DNA from: Fistularia commersonii
Lineage: Eukaryota > Chordata > Actinopteri > Syngnathiformes > Fistulariidae
Length of the DNA stretch: 64,000 bases
Reading direction: 5' to 3'
Assembly (NCBI GenBank): GCA_037954325.1
Contig: JBBMNZ010000007.1
Coordinates: 20,067,001-20,131,000 of the forward strand
Shown here piece after piece: positions 34,677 through 47,124 of this stretch. A program made the position numbers and the translations under genes. Within the stretch, counting starts at the first letter, position 1, and every line of letters starts with the position of its first letter. Under the pieces are notes generated by a model, which did not search any database, was not told the DNA's origin, and saw only the letters and a program-made list of their open reading frames with translations.

Positions 34677-36700
34677 AACTGCAGCCTCCACAAGCCAGTG
34701 TCTCTCTGAGCCAGTCTCAAGCCCGGATAAATGCAGAGGGTTGCGTTGGAAAGGGCATCCGTCTCAAAACATGTGCCAAAACCAAATAAATGAATCAAAC
34801 CTAGGAATCTCATACCTGATCAGTCGAGGCCTACATTATCATTGACAGCCATTGGTGCTGATAACCTATAGGGTATCAGTAGATATTGGGTGAATGTGGG
34901 TCGAAGAAGGGGAAGAGGAAGGCATGTTCAGAAGCAGAGAGAGAAGAGGAAAGGCTAGAGTCTGAGGCTGGAAATAGGGACTCTGAATATTTGGATGATT
35001 ACAGGAAAAACTAGACAGTTGGTTGAAAAGATGCAGAGAAGAAAAGTAGATACACTGTGTCTGGGAGACCAGGTGGAATGGTAGCAAGGCTAGAAGCTCC
35101 AGAGTAGCTTTTAAATGATACTATTATGGTATTGATTGGAAGAGAAATGGAGTAGGTATTATCTTGAATTATGGATTTGTTAGGAGTGTTCGGGAGGTGA
35201 AAAGAATCAGAGACTTATGAATCTGTGATGCTGAAAGTTGTTAGTGGCTGTGCCCAACAGTTGGGATGTGAGTTAGTGGAGAAGGAGAATTTCTGGAGTT
35301 AGTTAGATGAAGTGATGCAGAATATCCCCAGAGGTGAGAGAGTGGTAATTGGCAATAGAGGCAATAGAGGTGATGAAGAAGTTATGGGCAGATTTGGTAT
35401 CCTGGATAGGAACATACAGGAACAGATGGTGGTAGACTTTGCTAAATTCTTTTAGCAAAGTGGCGGATAAATTGTGAATACTTTTTTCCAGAAAAGACAG
35501 GATCATAGGGCAACTTATAAGAGTGGAGGTTGGTGCACGCAGGTAGACTACATCTTGTGTAGATGAAGTAATCTGAAAAAGATCAGTGACTGCAAAGTAG
35601 TGGTAGGTGAGAGTGTAGTAAGACAGTGGGATGTTTGTACGATGACTCTGGTAACGAGAAAGATCAAGAGGACAAAAGCAGAGCAGAAGATAAAGTGGTG
35701 CAAATGAAGAGGGAAGAGTGTGATTGAGGAGTGTGATGATATTCAGGGAGGAGTTGAGAAAGGCTCTCAGTGTTCAGGGACAGCTTCCAGATGACTTGAC
35801 AACTACAGCTAATGTCATCAGGGAGACAGGTGCAACAGATCTTGGAGTTTCTTCCCCAAGGAAAGTAGATTAGGTGACTTGTCGGTAGAGTGAGGAAGTG
35901 CAGGAATAAATACAGAGAGGTTTGCAAAGAAGAAGTGGGACACTGAGGGGTGGCATGGTGCAGGAGGTAGAGCAATGATCTATCAAACCGAACATCCCGA
36001 TTCCCAGCCCCTCCTTGTATGTCAAAGTGCTGTTGAGCAAGACAATGTTCCCCTGTGCTGTCGGGTGGTAGCCCAGCATTTGCGAACAGCAGTATGGTTT
36101 CATGCCTGGAAAGATTGCTACAGATGCATTAATTGCTTTGAGAATGCTGATAAATAAGTACAGAGAAGGTCAGCGGGAGCTGCACTGTGCCTTTGTCGAC
36201 CGAGAAAAAAAATATGACAGGGTGCCAAGAGAGGAACTCTGGTATTGTATGAGGATGTCTGGAATGGCAGAGATGTATTTTAGACTGGTGCAGGACATGT
36301 ATGTGAGATGTGAAATAGTGGTGAGGTGTGCTGTAGGTGTCACAGAGAAATTCAAAGTGGAGCTCTAAGGTGATCAGCTCTGAGCCCCTTCTTGTTTGCA
36401 GTGGTAATGGACAGGCTGTTAGCAATACTGTATGGTTTGGAGTCAATTACATTGAAGAAAAGACAGGAGCCAGAGCTGGGTGTATCAGAGAAGATGATGA
36501 GGTTCTCTTTGGGAGTGACAAGGACGGATCAGATAAGGAATGAGTCTATCAGAGCGACAGCACATGTTCAATGTTTTGGAGAGAAGGTCAGAGTGAGAGG
36601 GTTTGGTCATTTAAGTAGAAGATAGTGAACATATTGGTAGAAGGATGTTGGGATTGGAGCTACCAAGGCAGGAGGTCTATAGGAAGACCAAAGTAAAGGT
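34677..36700 (+). mobile_element. RTE-like LINE copy C, with a SINE inserted
   Basis: The first about 240 bp match copy A (ataaatgcagagggttgcgt, accaaataaatgaatcaaac). Endonuclease remnants follow (tgtctgggagaccaggtgg; tatggtattgattggaagag), and then the linker. After a SINE (35948-36074) the RT resumes (FVDREKKYDRVPREELWYCM, RLVQDMYVRCEIVVRCAVGV) and the C-terminal part (LGVTRTDQIRNESIRATAHV). The FADD region is deleted. It has many stops and is more decayed than copies A, B and D. Confidence 0.72.
35948..36074 (+). mobile_element. tRNA-derived SINE, copy 2 (partial)
   Basis: It reads GGTGGCATGGTGCAGGAGG (A-box-like), ccgattcccagcccctcctt and gtgctgttgagcaagacaat, matching the start of the copy at 55548. 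The adjacent LINE sequence jumps from the linker to RT (tttgcgaacagcagtatggt), so insertion came with a deletion. Confidence 0.65.
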
Positions 36701-37165
36701 TTATGGACGTAGTGAAAAAGGACATGATGTTAGTTAATGTGAGAAAAGAGGATACAGAGAATAGGGTTAGATGGATGATGTTGATATGTTGTTCAGAAGA
36801 AGATTTGTGTGAGTATAATTGCAAGTGTGAATATCTGTGTGTGTGTTGGTGTGTTTCACTGTCTCTGGGCGCACTTGTATGTATCAGCTTGTACATGACT
36901 GTAGGTTTGCATGTCAGTATTTTTGAGGCTGTCATTTGTGGGTGTCTGTGTGTGCTCGCCTGTTTCTCTGTTTCTTTGTGTGCATGAGTTTCACATACTA
37001 CATCCAAACATAAAACAAAGGTGTTTTTCATCTCTGAAGTGGTAGCCATTTGATCAAATTTCAAAAGAATCTAATTGGTTGAAGGTGTTTTTTATTCACC
37101 TCCTGTTTGTGAATCAGTTGCGGTAGCAGGGAAGAGGGGGATGCGTAAACACTGTCCATTAATGA

Positions 37166-37300
37166 GATGAGATGAGATGAGATGAGATGAGAACAACTTT
37201 ATTAATCCCAAAGGAAATTGTTGTGCCAGAGTTTCAAGTAAAAAACATAACAGTAATAGATAATAGTAGAAAGGATGAAGAATAAGAAATACAATGAAAT
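37166..37300 (-). mobile_element. LINE 3'-end fragment with (GAGAT)n tail
   Basis: Tandem gagat units at 37166-37191 are followed by acaactttattaatcccaaaggaaattgttgtgcc. This is the reverse of a LINE 3' end (GGGATTAATAAAGTTGT then TCATC-type repeats). No coding part remains. Confidence 0.6.
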
Positions 37301-38109
37301 ATGAATTGTCTTAACTAATGGTATTAATGGTATGTTAATGGTATGTCCCAGGTGGGGGGGGGGGGGTGTTATGACTCAACTCAGAGACAGATGAGATAGT
37401 CCAAGTTCTAAACAACTAAGGCAGTTAGGCAAGTAAGTTAAATCATGTTTTTTCATAAAGTCATAACTCGGTCAATTTTGCTTCATTATTAAGTAGATTC
37501 TTTTTAAATCAAGACCCGATTTCTTTTATTTCCCCTTTCATATGGGAACTTTCTCAGTTCAGTTCATGAGTATCTCTGATAATTAGAGTACGAAAAAAAC
37601 AAGACAACTTCTTAGCAGGGAGCAGGGACAAGCAGGGAGCGTCAGATATCGTCGTGTTCACGTGTATATGTGATTGTCATGCTGTGATACATTGGGATAC
37701 AGATTTAGATTGTTCTTTTTCTTGCCATGATCATTTACTTATTTTATTATTTTTCAGTAAATTTCATGTTGATATTAAATTAAGTTTTTCACTTTTAGGT
37801 CACATCTGCTCAATGTTTTGGGAGGCCTAACATTTTGGGCACTTAATTCCTGTATTTTTATTAAGCAGTGCTAATTTTACAATTGTTGATTAAACACATC
37901 TCAAGCAATATTTAACTCATGTTGACCGTTTATGTTTTTGGGTAATTTCTGATATATTTATTTGAAAAGTTTTTTAGGAAATTTTTCTTTAGTTTCAGTT
38001 GTTCTCAACCAAGCACTTAACAAGTTTTAATTACAATCTGATTGCAGTTTTGTTACCTCTAAGGTAACTAGATTTGTTTATTTTGAATAGTCAGATTTTT
38101 TTTTTCTCA

Positions 38110-38158
38110 TTCTATTCTCATTCTTGTTTTCATTCTCATTCTCATTCTCATTCTTATT
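38110..38158. repeat. (TCATTC)n microsatellite
   Basis: Imperfect TCATTCTCAT units over about 48 bp in intron 8. Confidence 0.8.
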
Positions 38159-38349
38159 TGAGTTTTTGACTTTGAGAGGTATTATGATCAGATATTATGG
38201 ATCACTTTATTCTGCTAAACGGTCAATGAAAGCGGATAGCTGTCAGAGTTTAACTTTAATGTTAATACATAATTTTACTGCCTTTGTGCCAAGCAAACCA
38301 ATCAGATTTTTGAAAGGAAAAAAAAATCTAAAATGTTACCAAAATATAG

Positions 38350-38535
38350 ACTATTCAAAAAAATAACACTAAAATGACACTGATTGAATGAAATATGCAT
38401 ATTAAAAACTTTGTTCTTTACATAATGGAATGTGCTGGCAAAAAAAAAAATAATACACAAAAATGATCAATGGAAATCAAATTTAGTTACCCAAAAATTA
38501 TTACTATTGTCCAAAAATTGTCAACCAGTTATGTA
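38350..38535 (+). mobile_element. Tc1-derived MITE, partial copy
   Basis: ctattcaaaaaaataacact, taaaatgacactgattgaatg, actttgttctttacataatg and gatcaatggaaatcaaattta follow the first half of the element at 50479-50847. The right half is absent. Confidence 0.6.
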
Positions 38536-39060
38536 AAAAAAAACAAATCACCTCTAACTTGCTGATTTCTATATTCATGATATTAATGTCAGCAGTTTGT
38601 GTATCAAACTGAAAGAATAAGAATATGAATAAGAATACTTTAAGCATCCTGAGTTGATTCAATTATTGAGGAAGTTTTGATAAAAAGGTAAGGTGCCATG
38701 ATGGGCTGCAGACGGGCAGAAACAAAACGAGATGACAGTAAATGATGGATGACGAAGGAAGCGCAACAGAGAGAAAAGGGATGTTCTTAAGAGGCTTCAG
38801 AATAAAATGAGGATTGATGACGGACCTTAAAAGAAGAGATATCTAGGTTTAACTCAAAGGGGGTTAGACAGGGAGAGCCAGCAAGAGAAAATGCTCAAAA
38901 ACTGTTGAAGAAAAGGCCTTAAAAAAACACATCTAGAAAAACCGTTCCTAAAAATCAGCCCTACGTAACTGAAAACCACATAAAGATATATAGATATAGA
39001 AGAGGAATTCATCAAGAAGTTGTCTCATTTTAGACGTCTAACATTTACTGCAGTCATTCC

Positions 39061-39100
39061 AAAAACAAACAAACAAACAAACAAACAAACGAGCAAACAA
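39061..39100. repeat. (AAAC)n microsatellite
   Basis: About eight AAAC units. Confidence 0.85.
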
Positions 39101-40589
39101 TAAAAGAAAAAAACTCAAAACATTTTAGACTTCTACCGCTCGACAATCTTCCAGTAATTTTCTGCATATCATCTAGCAATTAATTAAAAATGTATTTATT
39201 TATTTTATTAAAAATATTATAATCTATTCTCTAAATTTAATTTTATGATGTTTTAGGTAACTTATAAACAGTTTGAGTAAAAATGAAAACAGTTTTCATT
39301 AAACCTTGAAAAACTTTGTCTCATTAAAAAGTCCAAGGTTCTCTCTCTTACCAATCGTGTCAGCATAAAGTGAAACTCACTAAATCGTCTCTCATTTGTT
39401 AAGACTTTACTTTATGCTTTCACTTACAGTTGTGAAACTTAACAATACTCTGATAATGTCCACTTTATCATTCATGTGGCCTTATAGCTCACCATTTTTC
39501 TTGTGGTAAATTTCTATTTTTTTCATTTACAGTTTTATCTAATAGTTCATAAAGTCATGAAGCATTTTTATTTGATTGTAGGTAAATTAAATGAATACTA
39601 ATTCTCAAGTAATTATATCAATGCAGTTCTTGCAGATTTCAGAAAATATTGTGGAAATTGTATTAGAAAAGTTTTTAGATAAATTTGGGAATTTCGAATT
39701 ATTTTGGGCAATGTAATATAATTACTGTTGTTATTTTTAGCTAATTACTTGGTTATTGTCCCTCCATATGGACAAATTGGACCCTGCTTCCTCCATATTC
39801 CCCTTTGACCTCTAAATAGCTACCCTGCTGTTTAAATACATGAAATAATAAGATTTCTCTCTGCAGCAAATCCCACTGCTGTGTTTCTGCAGGAACTGAG
39901 AGCTGGACAACAAACACAAACACACACACAAGTGTGCACACACGCGTGCACGCATGCACACATCCTCATACGTACGCACTCAATTAGTGATACACCCACT
40001 GACTCACATGCACGCTTACTCCCACACAAACATCATGTGAGCAGCAGCAGTAGCGGCAGTGATTAATGGCATAGTCAAACATGGCTGCTGCGTGTGAGTG
40101 GATGTGTTTAAGTGTGTTAGTGTGTGTGCGTTTGTGGTTGCTGTACTCCTTGGTGCACCTTACTTATTTGAGTGTTCTCTTTTGCGCAGTTCAAGAATGA
40201 ATACCTTGCAGGCTTTAATCGTGTGCGAGTTTTCATTTATGAACACTGTTGAATCTGTAACCTGGAGTACACTTGCAAAGACTATTAACTTCCATGAGGC
40301 TGAGATATTGGATGTTAGACATTTAAATGGTTAAATGGTTTTTGTATTGACTTGTGTCATTCAGGCTGAAGCTGGAGGTATAGAAATATATGAATGAATG
40401 TATGTGAATCAGAGAACATTTGTTCTGTTCAGCTATTGACCGTGGATGCTCTATTTTCAGGTCAGGGCACAAGTAGAGGTAGTGATCTAAAGACTCCAAA
40501 AGAAATTATGCTTTTGTTAAAAATTAGATGGTAGAATTAAAGAAACAATAAATACTCATTGTTTACCACAAAATTAGGTCAATCATCAG

Positions 40590-41000
40590 CACCACCATGT
40601 CCTTAACACAACTGTAACACAGAAGCTACAAGCTGAAATTCAATGGCATAACACAACAACCATAATAAGCAACCATGAAAGCAACATTAAAAAGGCCTTA
40701 TACAACAAACATGCAACTTTCTCCAAAAAAGACTGGCACAACAGCAGTAACACAAAAAACTACAATCGTTACTGTAAAATAACTGTAACACACCTTTAAT
40801 GTTTTAATCACTGTAACATAAAGTCTGTAACATGACTGAAATGCAGCTGCTGTGGTACAACAACCATGCCACATGAAGTGAAACACAACCACAGCTTAAC
40901 AATGTAATTGTAACTTAAGGTCTGTATCACAGTGATGTAACGTAATCAGTGTAGCACAGCAATGCAGTACATCAACCATAACACAACAATTTGACACAAC
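40590..41000. repeat. Degenerate tandem repeat rich in TAACACAACA
   Basis: Variants such as gtaacaca, taacacaacaacc, acaccttta and ataacacaacaa recur roughly every 20 bp (40600, 40650, 40740, 40790, 40850, 40920, 40975). This looks like an old, diverged minisatellite. Confidence 0.5.
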
Positions 41001-41223
41001 AGCTTTAGCAGTAATGGAAGTTTTCATTGGGTTGATGGAACTGTATATAATTACATAATGTGAGAATAGTTCTGAAGACTTCGAATGGCAACTTTCAATT
41101 TTTTCAGTTTTTTATTGAATCATGAACCCCCCTACACACAATACCTTGTATGGCAGGAATATATATTGTTGGAAAGAGGGAGAATATAGGAAACAAATTA
41201 TGACAGGAAATATATGTGTGTGT

Positions 41224-41249
41224 GGGGGGGGGGGGGGGGGGGGGGGGGG
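41224..41249 (+). repeat. Poly-G tract (26 bp)
   Basis: Twenty-six consecutive G follow a tatgtgtg stretch; the minus (sense) strand of grm7 therefore carries C26. A second run of 13 G lies at 37354-37366. Length may be affected by sequencing error. Confidence 0.85.
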
Positions 41250-43232
41250 CAAAGAGGAGGAGGAGAAGAGGTGAAGTGGGGGAGGAAGATAGAGGAAAAG
41301 AGGAAAAGATGGGAGGAGGATGAAATAAACATTAATAGCAACTATAAAAACCTCCTGCAAGATGGAGAGATTTTAACATTCAGATTGGGTCATCTCCTCT
41401 TCACATCCTCTGTGTCCTCTTTGCCTGTTCTTCCTCTTTCTTCTCATCATGCATTTAAAAGACTTCCCGACCTTCATCAGTGTGACCTTGATTTTCACAA
41501 GTCTATCATGTGACTTTTCTCTATCAGGAATATTCACCTCCTCACACAGTCTGTATATCTCTGAGTCAGTCAGTCAGGATTAAAAAAAACTGCTCAGATT
41601 CTGGTCAACTATTCCTCTTGGTTTTTTGTCACATTTGTCACAAGACATTAATGGGCCATCAATTTTCAAAAATAAATAAATTTTTTTGAGTTTAAAACAA
41701 CAGAACTTTGTCAGGGTTTTCTAAAGTTTGTGAACACATCAAAAAAAAAAAGATGTGCGGGACTATGTAATACAGCCCAAGTAAAAACTGCTGAGCCAAA
41801 AGCTTGAATCTAAAAATCATGAGGAAGAAATTGCAAGATTAAAGCAGGATTCTAATGCAAACCGATCATATTTTGATTTAAAATATTTAGGGAAAAAAAG
41901 CACATGAAAATATAATCCAGATTATGCTTCAAGAATAAGTATATTCCCCTGGACTATGGAGCACAATGTTAACCCTCTGACTGATATAATGGACACATGA
42001 TACAAGCCATGATAGTGTGTTCACACACACTTCCTCACTCTCTTCAGATAATTATGGAGCTAAAGCACCAAACCTTAATTTACATGTGAGATTTGTCAGT
42101 GTCTCAGAGTGTATCTTTATTTATGTGTATGTGTGATAAGCTTGTGTATTTGTTTTTTTTTCAATTGCTAAAGCACAATTTTAAATAAAGGGCCCAGTTT
42201 TTCATCACACAATTAGCACAACCCAGACAATTAGCAAAACATCGAAGAGCCTTTGCAAAATGAACCATTTGTAAAACTATAAATTTTGTAAAAATGGTAA
42301 CATGTGAAAATACATCTTTCATGTGACTTGATGCTGTCTGAACCAATTACACACGATTCTTAACCAAACACATTTAGCAATTTACTTCTCAGTGACGAGT
42401 ACTGAAGTTCACGGAGTGTGAATATAAGACAGAAAATTCAAATGCAACAAAAGGCACTCTATTTAGTTGCTTCATTTGAAATTGATTTTTTTTCCCCCAG
42501 GACCCATGTCAGTGTTGATAGAGAGACCTGATGAACATTATTGAAAATGGCATTGTCACCAATGACATGGACTTAAATTTCTGAGCCTTATTGCATTATA
42601 GGCCAGAACCGTGTTTACAATTGCTCTCTTGTTCTGGTGTGGAAAAGGGCCCCCCTTCCTCCTTGTAACTCCCACCCCTGAATACTATGTGTAAAGAAAT
42701 ACATGTAACCTGATGTAAAATGTCAGAGGAACCAGTATCAACAGTGCTGATATTTTACATACCAAGTAGCTGATTAATTTTGAAGAAAGATTTGCTTTTA
42801 AGTGTTTTCTTGTCAAAATGTCCTGATCACAGAAGCCACTGTATATCTACTAAGATTTGGCTGAACTCTTAGTCCAGCCTCCCGCAGCAGCATCAGTCCG
42901 TGGTTCACCACATGGTCTACTAATGTTGCCCGAATTTTATTCCTCCAATTTGGTCATCTCCTCCTTAGAGTGTGTGGACCTGCCTCAGGTCCTCCTCTTC
43001 CTGAGCCGCTCTCATCCTCACTCGCCTTCCTCATTCCATTTTGGTTGAAGACAAGTGAACTCATCTGCTGCCTTTTTATAGTGCTTAAACCTGATCGGTG
43101 TGTCTACGATTAAGCAATCATGTGTTTGTGCACCTGATGGTTGTGTTTAACCAATTGGCTAGGGGGTGTGGTCATTTGAAAGTCAGTGCTTTGGAATTTG
43201 CAAGGACGTGACATGATATACATCTTTATATA

Positions 43233-44225
43233 CAGGTCCTTCTCAAAAAATTTGCATATTGTGATAAAGTTCATTATTTTCCATAATGATAAAAATTAAA
43301 CTTTCATATATTTAGATTCATTACATGCAACTGAAGTAGTTCAAGCCTTTTGTTTTGATATTGATGATTTTGGCAAAAAAGTAAAGAAAAACCAAAAATC
43401 ACTGTCTCAAAAAATGAGCATATGTCATCCGACCAATAAAAAAAAAGGGTTTTTAATACAAAAAAGGTCAACCTTCAAATAATTATGTTCAGTTATGCAA
43501 TCAATACTTGGTCAGGAATCCTTTTTCAGAAATGACTGCTTCAATGCGGCGTGGCATGGAGGCAATCAGCCGGTGGCACTGCTGAGGTGTTATGGAGGCC
43601 CGGGATGCTTTGCTGGCGGCCTTAAGCTCATCCACAGTGTTGGGTCTGGTGTCTCTCAACTTCCTCTTCACAATATCTCACAGATTCTCGATGGGGTTCA
43701 GATCAGGAGAATTGGCAGTCCAGTTGAGCACAGTAATACCATGTTAAGTAAACCATTTACCAGTGGTTTTGGTACCGTGAGCAGGTTCCAGGTCGTGCTG
43801 AAAAATGAAATCTTCATCTCCATAAAGCTTTTCAGCAGATGAAAGCATGAAGTGCTCCAAAATCTCCTGATAACTAGCTGCATTGATCCTGCCCTTGATA
43901 AAACACGGTGGACCAACACCAGCAGCTGACATGGCACCCCAGAGCAGGCTTGATACAGCACTCTGGGAACAGCCTATTCCATCAGACATTTCTTTCTGTG
44001 TCTTCCCTCTTGCTTGAGGGTGTCAATGATGGCCTTCTGGACAGCAGTCAAGTCGGCAGTCTTACCCATGATTGCGGTTTTGAGTAATAAACCAGGCTGA
44101 GAGTTTTTAAAAGCCTCAGGAATCTTTTGCAGGTGTTTAGAGTTAATTCGTTGACTAAGATGATTAGTTTAATAGCTCGTTGAGAGTACCTATGCATGAT
44201 ATGCTAATTTTTTGAGAAGGACCTG
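43233..44225 (-). mobile_element. Tc1-like transposon, internally deleted, with both inverted repeats
   Basis: The ends are inverted copies of CAGGTCCTTCTCAAAAAATT, flanked by TA (43231-43232 and 44226-44227). The transposase on the minus strand starts ATG at 44069 (GKTADLTAVQKAIIDTLKQE). It then jumps from SQSAVS directly to LLWGAMSAAGVGPPCFIKGR, losing much of the DNA-binding and early catalytic region. It continues to SAEKLYGDEDFIFQHDLEPA, with a stop after GKWFT, and ends near 43501 (RRIEAVISEKGFLTKY). The length is 993 bp against about 1.5-1.6 kb for a complete fish Tc1. It cannot make functional transposase but may have been mobile in trans. Confidence 0.88.
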
Positions 44226-44647
44226 TACACATGTGTGTTTAGTGTTTTGCAAATCACTGTGTGCATTGCTTTGCTGTGTGGAGCTGACACTGTGCTTGTA
44301 GTGGTGGTAATCTGGTCCAGTGTTTTGATCTTTGAGTTTAAGGTTTTGCTAATTGTGTAATACTTTAGAGTTTTTTGTTTATGCAGTCCAAAAAAACTAT
44401 CACCTTTGGCGTTGCATAAATTTCCATTCAAGTTTGTTGTTGAGCTTCCAAACTTTTCAGTTTTCTCCCCCTCCTCACTGTCCCTATCTGCAACTCCTTC
44501 ACCATCCTCCCCAGCATTTCCTACCCATCTCCCACCACCCTCCAACTTTTTAGTTCCCTCACTCCTCATCTTGTGGATCTGACAGTCAGACAGTAGGTGT
44601 TTGCATGTGTTAAGTTATGTGCTTGGGGGCATTCATGCATGTCTTGT

Positions 44648-44650
<3 letters not shown>

Positions 44651-44711
<61 letters not shown>
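44651..44711. repeat. (TG)30 microsatellite
   Basis: Sixty bases of uninterrupted TG dinucleotide, a Z-DNA-prone tract. Confidence 0.95.
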
Positions 44712-44712
<1 letters not shown>

Positions 44713-45854
44713 TATGCCTGTCTGTTCCTTCTTCATTTATATTCCACTTGTCACAGTGCAGGTAGATAATAACAAGCAGCAAAGGCAGGATGTCGCCGCT
44801 GTGCTTGGTGCTGACTAACCACACACACACCCTATCAGTATTTTGTTCTCTATCTCTTTCTCTCTGTCCAGTTGATGCAACACAACAAAATGTTCTCCCG
44901 CTTCCATGCTAAAGAAAAAACATGCAGCAACCGGGACCAATCACACTTGGCTAACTTAACAAGTAGTACTCTGTGAACTAGTTCAGTTCATTGAACTGGT
45001 TAAGTGTGTTGAACTGAACTCATTCTAATTTCATGATGGAATATAACTTAATGACAAAAAATTCTTTCCCACGTTTTGAAGTGAAGTGTATTACCTTCAT
45101 GTTATTATGTTGCTGTAAATAACTGTTTAATGCATGTAACATTTCCCATGGTTTTAACATAATTTTGTTTCTTATCATGCAAGAGGCCACCATCCATCTG
45201 CCAGGTCCCTGGTACTGTTAGAAGTAAGAGACTTACAAATCATTTAGTCTTTTTTTTTCTTTAATCTTTGCCAAATCCATGTTCCTTCAATAATCACTGA
45301 ACTGATGATGCATTTATAATCCTTACATTCTGACATTTGTCTTTGTTTAGCTGGCGCCACGCCAGTCTGTGTTTAGCTATTTATGGTAATCATGCTCTTA
45401 TAGTTAACATGAAAATGATAATCCCATGTGTTTTGTTGTTCTTTTTTGAGTTGCTGTTATTTTGACTCCCTCTCTTTAAATGGTTGCCATACTAAATATT
45501 GCTAAAATACATGACAACAAGAATAATTTTGTCACATTTTCACCTTGGCTACATTTTTAAAACATTTTTTCAGGTAAAGTTAACTATTTTTAAATTGTGT
45601 GGTTGAGCTACATTTAAACACTGTCATGTTAACAATCATAGAAACAGCAATGATTTACAGTGAAAACAAACACAATCCAAATGTTCTATTCAGGACATGT
45701 ATTATACTAATGATAATTCGTAGAAGTATCTGTATTCTTAGTGTTTAAGCAAATAGGAATTTGCAACGTCAACTGAGATGAAAGAGTAATACAAGGAACA
45801 AATAAAGATTAAGGATGCTAGATTCATAGTGTGAAGTATTGGATTGTGTTTGTC

Positions 45855-45990
45855 TGCTATGGTCATTTCTCCCGGAGTGCCATCAGGGGGTGATGGTGTT
45901 AATTTATATCATGGCCTCGCCCTCATCACTCTTCGATAAGTTAAGTCCTGGCAGTATATGTACTTAAGTGTACTTAAGGAACATAACATA
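45855..45990 (+). repeat. 5' LTR remnant
   Basis: It matches the 3' LTR in order (tggtcatttctcccggagtg, gggggtgatggtgtt, cactcttcgataagttaagt, agtatatgtacttaagtg, ggaacataac). It lacks an internal segment with the AATAAA that the 3' copy retains (49386-49392). Boundaries are approximate. Confidence 0.6.
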
Positions 45991-46274
45991 TTGGCAATGA
46001 GTACCCGTTGGCTCGCAAGGACGCTTCAGTGGTGAAGAATCCGCGCTAGTTGGCGGCGGCGAATGTTAGCATTGCTAGCAGCTGGAAGATGGCGGGGATC
46101 GTCCGTTATGTCAGGGCCTTTGATGAAGCTACGGAGCAGTGGTTGACATATGTGGAGAGGTTTGAAAACTTGGTGCTGGCAAATGGCATAGAGGATGACA
46201 GGAAGCTTCTGGTCCTTCTGTTTATGATTGGGCTGAAACCGTATTGACTGTGGCGCAGCTTGATTGCCCCTGAG

Positions 46275-47124
46275 CAGGGGAGCTCATTAGGTTGAACCCG
46301 ATCTACCAGTCGATTGCAAAGGTAATACTGGTAGATCTCATGACCTAAAAAAAGACGTCAGGCTATCATCCATCCTGTCACTTCACTGATATACAGGGCA
46401 GCCAGTCAGGTGACATCTGATTTTTTTCTGACACTGAGGTCACTGCACATGCACAAACAATGGTGCGAAGTTTAGCAAAACTAACAAGCTAGTCAGCAAG
46501 CACTTTTTCTCTTAAACTTAAGAAAGGATATAAAATAAGTGGGGGAGCTGCACCAAGTAAGAAGACAAAACCTTATTATACGGAACGGGAGGAGGACTTT
46601 TTTTTCACAATGACATTTTCAAAGTGCGTTTGCCTCATCTGCCAGTCCACCATTGCAATAATAAAGAAGAGTAATGTGGAGCCGCATTTTCGGGCTGTTC
46701 ATGGAAAATACGACACGGACATCCCGCCAAAAAGCGAGCTGAGAAAGAGAAAGAACTAAAAGCCAAGTTGTCCGGAAAGCAGTCACTTTTCACACAACAG
46801 ACTTCAAAAGCAAAAGCCATGACCGAACCATCGTTCTGGGTGAGTCACGTCATCGTTAATAAGGCTGACTGCCAGCAGCTACTGTCTGGACTATGCATCC
46901 CTGACTGATTCAATTCAGTGCAAGTCATCAGAGTGAACTTGGGTGATGACAAAAAATTTACATAATTATTTTTTATTGTTCAGTATTGGCTTATGCGGTT
47001 ATTCAAGGTAGAGCAACATACATTGTACATATAAAGAACATTTTGCATTTTTGTTGTGGGTAGATCATTTTGACTTGGTCATTTTATAAGTAGTTGGCAT
47101 GCTGAAAAAGTGTGAGCACCACTG
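46275..47124 (+). mobile_element. hAT transposon copy inside gypsy gag
   Basis: An 850-bp insert with ends CAGGGGAGCTC and GAGCACCACTG is flanked by near-identical 8-bp duplications CCCCTGAG (46267-46274) and CCCCAGAG (47125-47132). Excising it and one duplication restores the gag reading (LWRSLIAPE joined to KPGCKIYDQAVEV). It encodes a decayed BED-type zinc finger (CLICQSTIAI, VEPHFRAVH) and the start of a transposase (KAMTEPSFWVSH), as in SPIN/Charlie-like hATs. No core domain is present. Confidence 0.85.

Noticed and set aside
43495..43842. 115-codon plus-strand frame
   Set aside because: It is antisense to the Tc1 transposase remnant, whose minus strand carries the recognisable family motifs.
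44597..44830. Frames with CVCVCV and HTHTHT runs
   Set aside because: Translations of the (TG)30 microsatellite.
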